Position numbers and translations under genes: made by a program. From an uncultured Methylophilus sp. (GTDB lineage: Bacteria; Pseudomonadota; Gammaproteobacteria; Burkholderiales; Methylophilaceae), in the NCBI GenBank assembly GCA_936943315.1, contig CAKZJM010000324.1:1-5160 (forward strand): a stretch of DNA of 5,160 nt, written 5' to 3'. Below the pieces are notes generated by a model that was given only the letters and a program-made list of their open reading frames with translations, did not search any database and was not told where the DNA came from. This document shows positions 1 through 5,160 of this stretch, piece after piece (the first letter of the stretch is position 1; each line of letters begins with the position of its first letter).

Positions 1-2178
1 GCCATCCTCGCCATTGAAGACCGCCGCTTTTACCAGCACAACGGCATTGATACGACAGGTATCCTGCGCGCCATTCGCAACAACCTGACCGGGCGCGGCC
101 ATGAAGGCGCCAGTACGATTACCATGCAGGTGGCCAAAAACTTTTTCAGTGGCCCGGATGCCCCGCGCAACATCTGGACAAAGATCAAAGAGGCCATGCT
201 GGCGATCAAGATTGAAAATACCATCAGCAAGGACAAAATCCTCGAGCTTTACCTGAACCAGATTTACCTGGGCGAACGTGCTTATGGCTTTGCAACAGCC
301 TCAAAAACCTATTTTGATAAAGACCTTAAGCAGATTAACCTGGCCGAAGCTGCACTGCTGGCGGGGTTACCCAAGGCGCCGAGTAAATACGACCCTTACG
401 TCCACCCTGACTATGCCATCCGTCGTCAGCATGAGGTGCTACGCGATATGCGCCGTTACGGCCTGATCTCTCAAAATGAACTCGAACAGGCGATGAATGC
501 GCCTTTAAAATTCCAGTCGTCCAGGCAGCAGATTCAGGCACTGGGCAGTGAATATGTGGCCGAGATCGTCAGAGGCACCTTGTATAAGCGCTATGGTGAC
601 AAGGCCTACACCAGCGGACTGCGCGTTTACACCACCATTAACAGCAAACATCAGGCGGCTGCCAATAACGCGGTGATTCAAGGCATTATTAATTTTGAAT
701 TGAGACATGGTTTCCGTGGACCCGAACAGGTAATTTCATTGCCGAGTGGCAAAATGAAAGCCAGCGAAGTCAGTGAATTGCTGCGTGATTTTGTCACTTA
801 CAACCTGTTTGTGCCCGCCTTGGTCACCAAGGTCGAGCCCAACCTGCTCACTTTGGTCACCAAACGTGGCACCGTGCTTAAGCTGCAGGATAAAGCGATC
901 CTGCTGGTTAAAAACCATATGCCTCCGGCTAAACGTACGCCTTTGTCGCTGGTTCCGGGTGCGGTCATCCGGGTGTATCAGCAAGGTGACTCCTGGATGG
1001 TGGTACAACTGCCAGAGGTTGAAAGTGGCTTTATGGCACTGAACCCTGAAACCGGGCAGGTGCAGGCCTTGATAGGTGGGTTTAGTTTCCAGCGCAACAA
1101 ATACAACCATGTGACCCAAGGCCGCCGTCAGCCTGGCTCCAGCTTCAAGCCTTTCATTTATTCTGCGGCGCTCGAAAAAGGCTACAGCCCAGCCAGCGTC
1201 TTTGAAGATGCCCCCATTAGCTTCACCTCCACCGAAACCGGAAGTAACAGCAGCTGGGAACCCCGCAACTACGATGAAAAATATGCGGGCCCCATGCGCT
1301 TGCGCGAGGCCCTGGCGCAATCTAAAAACACGATTTCTATCCGCCTGATGAATGCGGTGGGTGCGCGCTATGCCCAAAACTATATCCGCAAGTTTGGCTT
1401 TGATCCCAAGGACCACCCAGCTTACCTCTCAACCGCTTTAGGGGCGGGCTCCACCACCGTCTGGCAAATGACAGCGGCTTATGCCACCTTTGCCAACAGC
1501 GGTTATCAGGTACATCCTTACCTGATAGAAAAAATTCTCGATAGCCGCGGCAAAGTGATTCAAGCCGTGCAAGCGGGCAAGCACGTCTCGCAAGAGCGCG
1601 TGATTGACCAACGCAATGCTTTCATCATGACCACCATGTTGCAAGACGTGGTGCGTGATGGCACGGCACGCGCTGCGCTTTCCCTGCGTCGCCCGGACAT
1701 TGCTGGCAAGACAGGCACCACCAATGACCAGTTTGATGCCTGGTTTGCCGGTTATCATCCAAAAGAAGTAGCGGTGGCGTGGATGGGCTACGACAATCCG
1801 CATAACCTGGGCCGTGGTGAAACTGGTGGCCGCGCCGCCTTACCGATCTGGATCCGCTACATGCAGGAAACATTGTCAGGCATGCCGGTATATCAGTACA
1901 AAGTGCCTGAGGGTGTGCTTCAACTGAAAGTGGATGCTTACACTGGCGCGCAGGTGGGCGAGGATGATCCTGGCATTTACGAATATTTCTACGAAGAGCA
2001 TTTACCGCAATCGCAGCCTGAAAACCTGCCAGGCCTGTTTGACCCTGAGGACGAACACGCCCCTGAAGACAACGAGCCCTCTTTCCTGGAGCGGCTCATA
2101 GGCGACCATAGTGGCGGCAGCAATGAAGACAGGAAACTACCAGCCAATCCGGCTGCCAAATTGCTGAGCCCAAATTAA
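1..2178 (+). CDS. mrcA: Penicillin-binding protein 1A, bifunctional peptidoglycan glycosyltransferase/transpeptidase (5' end missing)
   Basis: Class A PBP that polymerises lipid II into glycan strands and cross-links the stem peptides on the periplasmic face of the inner membrane. The frame is open from base 1, giving 725 visible residues. The missing N-terminus should hold the cytoplasmic tail, membrane anchor and start of the GT51 domain. GT51 motifs in order are EDRRFYQHNG at residues 6-15 (E6 the expected catalytic Glu), GASTITMQ at 36-43, KIKEA around E64 (second conserved Glu), then KDKILELYLNQIYLG. An OB-like insert typical of PBP1A spans about 237-345. The transpeptidase has SSFK at 380-383 (S380 the acylated Ser), SKN at 441-443 and KTGT at 570-573. 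A Pro- and acid-rich tail follows from about 654. The ATG at 124 is Met42 inside a GT motif, so it is not the start. All catalytic motifs are intact. The family is certain; mrcA versus ponA is only a naming choice. Confidence 0.96.
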   Translation, partial: AILAIEDRRFYQHNGIDTTGILRAIRNNLTGRGHEGASTITMQVAKNFFSGPDAPRNIWTKIKEAMLAIKIENTISKDKILELYLNQIYLGERAYGFATASKTYFDKDLKQINLAEAALLAGLPKAPSKYDPYVHPDYAIRRQHEVLRDMRRYGLISQNELEQAMNAPLKFQSSRQQIQALGSEYVAEIVRGTLYKRYGDKAYTSGLRVYTTINSKHQAAANNAVIQGIINFELRHGFRGPEQVISLPSGKMKASEVSELLRDFVTYNLFVPALVTKVEPNLLTLVTKRGTVLKLQDKAILLVKNHMPPAKRTPLSLVPGAVIRVYQQGDSWMVVQLPEVESGFMALNPETGQVQALIGGFSFQRNKYNHVTQGRRQPGSSFKPFIYSAALEKGYSPASVFEDAPISFTSTETGSNSSWEPRNYDEKYAGPMRLREALAQSKNTISIRLMNAVGARYAQNYIRKFGFDPKDHPAYLSTALGAGSTTVWQMTAAYATFANSGYQVHPYLIEKILDSRGKVIQAVQAGKHVSQERVIDQRNAFIMTTMLQDVVRDGTARAALSLRRPDIAGKTGTTNDQFDAWFAGYHPKEVAVAWMGYDNPHNLGRGETGGRAALPIWIRYMQETLSGMPVYQYKVPEGVLQLKVDAYTGAQVGEDDPGIYEYFYEEHLPQSQPENLPGLFDPEDEHAPEDNEPSFLERLIGDHSGGSNEDRKLPANPAAKLLSPN

Positions 2179-2197
2179 AGAATTAAACACTTAACGC

Positions 2198-2202
2198 AAA
2201 GG
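2198..2202 (+). promoter_or_regulatory. Probable ribosome binding site (AAAGG) for the gene at 2211
   Basis: AAAGG ends 8 bases before the ATG at 2211, which is suitable Shine-Dalgarno spacing. A second purine run, GAGGG at 2205-2209, looks stronger but lies only 1 base from the ATG, too close to pair normally for this start. No in-frame start with better spacing was noticed just downstream, and the protein reads sensibly from this Met. Confidence 0.5.
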
Positions 2203-2210
2203 CTGAGGGT

Positions 2211-2852
2211 ATGTTTGACGACTTTCCAAGTGACCTGCGGCAAGAAATAGCGCAGTCGGCAGCCCGTCTGATGTTTGAAGAAGGCATCAGTGACTATGGG
2301 CGCGCCAAGCGCAAGGCGGTCAAGATATTAGGGATACAGCAGGATGCGCCTTTACCTACCAATGCTGAAATTGATAATGCCTTGCGCGAATACCATGCCC
2401 TGTATGCCGACGAGAACGATGCGGCGCACTTGCTGGACCTGCGCCATGCCGCCTTGCATACCATGCAGCTACTCAAAAAGTTTAACCCGCATTTAATCGG
2501 CGCTGTGCTTGAAGGCACGGCGGGGCCTTACGCAGACACCGATATCCACGTGTTTGCCGAAAGTGCCAAAGAACTGGAAATTTACCTGCTCAACCAAAAC
2601 GTGCCCTACCGCTTGGATGAACAACAGTTCAGAATGTCTGACCGACCAGGCAAACAAAAGCATGATCTGGTGCGTAAACGGGTGCCTGTGCTGCTGGTCG
2701 AAACCCGTTTTGGCACACAGCGCATCAGCATCTTCGAAGCCGACGATATCCGCACGGCCCCACGCAAAAACGGCGAAAAGTCAGGCATACATCGCATGAC
2801 GCTGGCCCAGGTAGAATCTATGCTGAAGCCGGATATGGCGGGTGGATTTTAA
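2211..2852 (+). CDS. Nucleotidyltransferase-like conserved protein, function unknown
   Basis: A 213-residue soluble protein with no signal peptide, membrane segment or cysteine seen. The N-terminal part (about 1-90) is helical and charged, with a basic patch at 31-38 (RAKRKAVK). A hydrophobic strand then leads into GTAGPYADTDIHVF at 102-115. This resembles the nucleotidyltransferase-fold signature, a G-[S/T] turn followed by DxD, here D109 and D111. A later strand ISIFEADD (172-179) could supply the third carboxylate through E176. Only five residues separate the GT turn from the first Asp, shorter than the usual loop, so the fold is plausible and the activity is unproven. I recall similar proteins in other betaproteobacteria, but this was not searched. 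It starts 32 bases after the PBP1A stop on the same strand with no terminator between, so co-transcription is likely. A role in cell-wall synthesis cannot be concluded from position alone. That it is a real gene is well supported; the function is weak. Confidence 0.8.
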   Translation: MFDDFPSDLRQEIAQSAARLMFEEGISDYGRAKRKAVKILGIQQDAPLPTNAEIDNALREYHALYADENDAAHLLDLRHAALHTMQLLKKFNPHLIGAVLEGTAGPYADTDIHVFAESAKELEIYLLNQNVPYRLDEQQFRMSDRPGKQKHDLVRKRVPVLLVETRFGTQRISIFEADDIRTAPRKNGEKSGIHRMTLAQVESMLKPDMAGGF

Positions 2853-2861
2853 AACTGAAAT

Positions 2862-2880
2862 GGCGCGTTATTTGAGCGCC
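2862..2880 (-). terminator. Weak hairpin in the convergent gap, possible terminator of the export operon
   Basis: GGCGC at 2862-2866 pairs with GCGCC at 2876-2880 around a 9-base loop. Read on the - strand, the stem is followed by ATTTCAGTTTTAAAA, a broken T-rich stretch. Read on the + strand, no T-run follows. The position between two converging stop codons fits a terminator, but the five-pair stem, wide loop and interrupted U-tract make it a weak candidate. Confidence 0.35.
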
Positions 2881-2890
2881 TGACACACAA

Positions 2891-4645
2891 CTACTGCATG
2901 CTGATTTGCGTATAGCCCAACACGGTGCCCGTGGCAAACGTCAAATCAATCAGTGCAATCTGATAATCATTAATGGCGCGTATTTCCTTGAGTTGCGCCT
3001 CACCCAGCCGCGTCAGGGTTTCCAGCACCTCGGTCATGGTGCGTAGGCCTTCGTTAAACTGCTTGAGCTCGGCTTCGTAGTTGTAACCAGCAATCATCAC
3101 CTGTTGGCGCGCGGCCAAAATGCGCTGCCAGTTTTGCTCCACCTTATCCAGCGCGTCGTGAATCTCACGTTTAACCGTCAGCGTTTGCAAAGTCTTGTTG
3201 GTGAGGCGCTGCATGCGCTGGGCAATCGCTTTATCGAGCTTGGCTTTGCGTGCTTCGTTGCTGACCGGCATTTCAAACTTGAGGCCGATAGACCAGTCAT
3301 TGTATTGACCATTCAACAAGTCCTGGCCAATATCCCCCGCCCGGTTGGCTGAACTAGATAAGGCGCCGTATTGATAATCCAGCGTGAACATGGGCAAGGT
3401 CTGGTTTTGCAAGTAATCGATTTGCAACTGGTCTGCACTCAGCTTAAGTTCCTGATCCAGCAACTCGATGCGGCTTTCCAGCGCGTCCTTGAGCAACTTG
3501 TCACGGTCGAACTCGAACTTGACCAGATTAGGCGTCGTGGCCGGCACCCAAGGCGTGTTGGCAATGCCCTGCTCAGGCAGCTCATTGAGCAAGAACTGTA
3601 GCTGGCGTTGTGCCAGTTTGAGGTTGGTTTCGGCAATGATCAAAGCTTCCATACGGTCAGCCACGCCGATCTCCGCCCGGTTCACCTCAATGGCGGCCGT
3701 GAGGCCTTCCTGCACCCGGCGCTTGACCATGTTTAGGTTCTGGTTAGCATATTCATACTGGTTGCGGCGCACATCGAGCGCAGCCCATGCTTCATATAAA
3801 TCCCAATAAGCTTTGTCTACCATGGTGACGATGCGTATGCTTTGCAAACGCGTCCTGAGCTGGGCACTGTCCTGGTCGAGCGCAGCGATACGGATACTGG
3901 CCTCATTCACCTGGCGCCCGGCGTTACGCAACAAAGGCTGGCTAAACGAGAAGCGCAAGGCACTCCGGTATTGGTCACTCGCCAGGCTGCCTTTGCTTTC
4001 ATAGTTCTCAAGCGGTGCGCTCAAGGTCACGCTGCCGCCAGTTCTCAATGGCACTTTAATGCCGGTTTCAAGCTCCCAAAATTCCTTTTTTTGTGCTGCC
4101 GGATTCAATTTCACCAGTTCGCCATCTAGCGCGGCGTTGTCAGATTTGAGGATGACCTTGTCGCCCGCCATGGCCGGTAAATCTTTCTGGCCATATTTGG
4201 CATATGCAAAAATTACCTGGTCAAACTTGGCCTGCTCTTCACGCAAGGATTGTGCAGCGATGGTCGGATCCATTTTGGCCACTTGCAGGTTGAGGTTATT
4301 TTGTAGGGCCTTTTGCCGCACATCGGCAATACTCAATTGGGCACCTTGTTTAGGCGCGTTACTAAGCATATTTACCGTTTCGGGGGCCTCAAACGGCTGT
4401 AGCGCACTTTTGAGGTCAATCACAACTGGCTTGCTACGTTGCTGTTGCTGCTGTTTGACGGCGTCATGCAAAGGCACGCCGGGGCGCGTTGCGTAAGGCT
4501 CCAGCCCTCTGCCTTCCTTGGTTTGCAGGCGCTGACGGGCACGGCTGTCACTCAGCGATTCGTCCGCCCATACCGCAGCAACAAACAACAGGCCGGTCAA
4601 ACTCAACAGCGCGGTTAGCCCAACGGTTGGGCCTCGGCGGCTCAT
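2891..4645 (-). CDS. TolC-family outer-membrane efflux/secretion channel (OEP family)
   Basis: Outer-membrane exit duct that would join an inner-membrane transporter through a periplasmic adaptor. The 584-residue protein begins with a Sec signal peptide: basic SRR, a hydrophobic core at 7-25, and likely cleavage after VWA at 27. There is no lipobox Cys, so it is not a NodT-type lipoprotein. Residues 28-103 precede the first OEP repeat and include five glutamines at 65-69. OEP repeat 1 runs from about 104 to 350 and contains TGGSVTLSAP (202-211) and FSFSQPLLRNAG (232-243), a typical beta-strand region. OEP repeat 2 begins near F377 and ends with the family-like GLRTMTEVLETLTRLGEAQLK and DYQIALIDL stretches. 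Long heptad-like helices fit the periplasmic tunnel. The protein is longer than E. coli TolC (about 470 mature residues), mostly at the N-terminus. The start is set by AGGAG 7 bases upstream and by the ATGA overlap with the adaptor gene. The substrate is unknown. Confidence 0.93.
   Translation of the reverse strand: MSRRGPTVGLTALLSLTGLLFVAAVWADESLSDSRARQRLQTKEGRGLEPYATRPGVPLHDAVKQQQQQRSKPVVIDLKSALQPFEAPETVNMLSNAPKQGAQLSIADVRQKALQNNLNLQVAKMDPTIAAQSLREEQAKFDQVIFAYAKYGQKDLPAMAGDKVILKSDNAALDGELVKLNPAAQKKEFWELETGIKVPLRTGGSVTLSAPLENYESKGSLASDQYRSALRFSFSQPLLRNAGRQVNEASIRIAALDQDSAQLRTRLQSIRIVTMVDKAYWDLYEAWAALDVRRNQYEYANQNLNMVKRRVQEGLTAAIEVNRAEIGVADRMEALIIAETNLKLAQRQLQFLLNELPEQGIANTPWVPATTPNLVKFEFDRDKLLKDALESRIELLDQELKLSADQLQIDYLQNQTLPMFTLDYQYGALSSSANRAGDIGQDLLNGQYNDWSIGLKFEMPVSNEARKAKLDKAIAQRMQRLTNKTLQTLTVKREIHDALDKVEQNWQRILAARQQVMIAGYNYEAELKQFNEGLRTMTEVLETLTRLGEAQLKEIRAINDYQIALIDLTFATGTVLGYTQISMQ
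4439..4453 (-). repeat. Five-glutamine codon run within the channel gene
   Basis: Five consecutive Gln codons, read on the - strand as CAG CAG CAA CAG CAA, encode residues 65-69 in the segment before the first OEP repeat. The mixed codons argue against a pure slippage tract. It looks like a short flexible linker element. Confidence 0.6.
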
Positions 4646-5160
4646 TTTTGGGCTCCTGTTCCGCCAGTCACATTGAGCGGTGTGGGCTCAGGCGGGATTC
4701 GCGGCGGAAAACCGTTAAGCAAGCGCCACAACTCATAACCAATAGTCACGCGCTCAAGCAGCACCCAGCCCTTGGCACTGATGCCTTGACGCAGAAACCT
4801 GGCTGACGGCCACTCGGGTGTACCGGGTTTATGCACGACCATGATACGGAAATGGCCACTACCATTATCGGTGGGGTCGACAAACGAGATCTCACCTTCA
4901 AACGTACCCACACCGACTTGTGCCCAGCCGGGGACCTGGATGGCAGGCCAGCCTTCAAACTCTACGCGAACACTGCTACGGTGTGTGATCAGCGGTGCAT
5001 CCCGGCCATCTACCCATAACTCAACCGCTCGCTGTGAAGTGTGCGGCACAATCACCAGCAAAGGGTCACCCTGCTTGATAATCTGTGACTGCGAGTTCAC
5101 AGGCAAGCGGAAGATGGTGCCGTCCCTCGGGGCGACGATGCGCTGCATGTTTTGCCGCGC
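4642..5160 (-). CDS. HlyD-family periplasmic adaptor (membrane fusion protein), C-terminal part only
   Basis: Periplasmic adaptor bridging an inner-membrane exporter and the TolC-type channel encoded next. The visible 172 residues are C-terminal; the reading frame is open to the right edge (A-R-Q-N before the first Met), so the ATG at 5148 is internal. IVAPRDGTI at 8-16 and IIKQGDPLLVIVP at 27-39 form the returning half of the lipoyl-like barrel-sandwich domain. A beta-barrel domain follows at about 43-140, including VRVEFEG and GEISFVDPTDNGSGHFRIMV. The last domain carries GISAKGWVLLERVTIGYELWRLLNGFPP, then a proline-rich tail. The membrane anchor, helical hairpin and first lipoyl half should lie beyond the window. 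The stop overlaps the channel gene's start as ATGA, implying translational coupling. The absence of a transporter gene downstream suggests the ABC or other pump gene is upstream, off the right edge. The adaptor family is clear; the transport class is inferred. Confidence 0.88.
   Translation of the reverse strand, partial: ARQNMQRIVAPRDGTIFRLPVNSQSQIIKQGDPLLVIVPHTSQRAVELWVDGRDAPLITHRSSVRVEFEGWPAIQVPGWAQVGVGTFEGEISFVDPTDNGSGHFRIMVVHKPGTPEWPSARFLRQGISAKGWVLLERVTIGYELWRLLNGFPPRIPPEPTPLNVTGGTGAQK
4653..4657 (-). promoter_or_regulatory. Ribosome binding site (AGGAG) for the TolC-family gene
   Basis: AGGAG on the - strand ends 7 bases before the ATG at 4645 and lies inside the 3' end of the adaptor gene. 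Together with the ATGA overlap it fixes the channel start and fits coupled translation of the two secretion genes. Confidence 0.75.

Noticed and set aside
124..126. ATG as a possible start of the PBP1A gene
   Set aside because: It is the Met of the TITMQ glycosyltransferase motif. The frame is open upstream and encodes the catalytic Glu motif at residues 6-15.
736..1416. A 226-residue open frame on the - strand inside the PBP1A gene
   Set aside because: It lies wholly antisense to conserved OB-like and transpeptidase sequence including the SSFK motif. Its translation shows no recognisable domain, so it is a codon-bias shadow.
1438..1803. A 121-residue open frame on the - strand over the KTGT region
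   Set aside because: It is antisense to conserved transpeptidase coding sequence and its translation has no family resemblance.
2862..2880. The same hairpin as a + strand terminator for the PBP1A operon
   Set aside because: No T-run follows the stem on the + strand, so intrinsic termination in that direction is not supported.
4059..4496. A 145-residue open frame on the + strand inside the channel gene
   Set aside because: It is Ser/Cys-rich, antisense to the OEP coding frame, and has no recognisable domain.
5146..5148. ATG (- strand) as a possible start of the adaptor gene
   Set aside because: The frame stays open to the window edge, and a start here would cut the lipoyl-like domain in half.

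Overview
The window holds four protein-coding genes, two of them cut by the window edges, with almost no non-coding DNA; the largest gap is 38 bases. The gene content and protein signatures suggest a Gram-negative proteobacterium. These are a bifunctional PBP1A-type peptidoglycan synthase, a TolC-family outer-membrane channel and a HlyD-type adaptor. The PBP1A sequence style and the small gene behind it look betaproteobacterial to me, possibly a methylotroph of the Methylophilaceae. That placement rests on recalled resemblance, not on a search.

Left half, + strand (1-2852): the 3' part of a class A penicillin-binding protein gene (PBP1A, mrcA/ponA type) enters from the left edge, already inside the glycosyltransferase domain, and stops at 2178. 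After 32 bases with no visible terminator comes a 213-residue protein with a short nucleotidyltransferase-like motif and no assured function. The two genes are probably co-transcribed.

Right half, - strand (5160-2891): the C-terminal part of a HlyD-family periplasmic adaptor enters from the right edge. It overlaps by four bases (ATGA) a complete gene for a 584-residue TolC/OEP-family outer-membrane protein. Together they form the downstream end of an export operon. The adaptor would link an inner-membrane transporter, presumably encoded beyond the right edge, to the outer-membrane channel. Nothing in the window identifies the substrate.

The two transcription units converge on the gap at 2853-2890, where a weak hairpin may act as a terminator. 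No RNA gene, mobile element, CRISPR array or sizeable DNA repeat was seen. No promoter is expected because neither operon start is inside the window. I found no convincing new system. The points most worth a second look are the nucleotidyltransferase-like protein and the extended N-terminal region of the outer-membrane channel.
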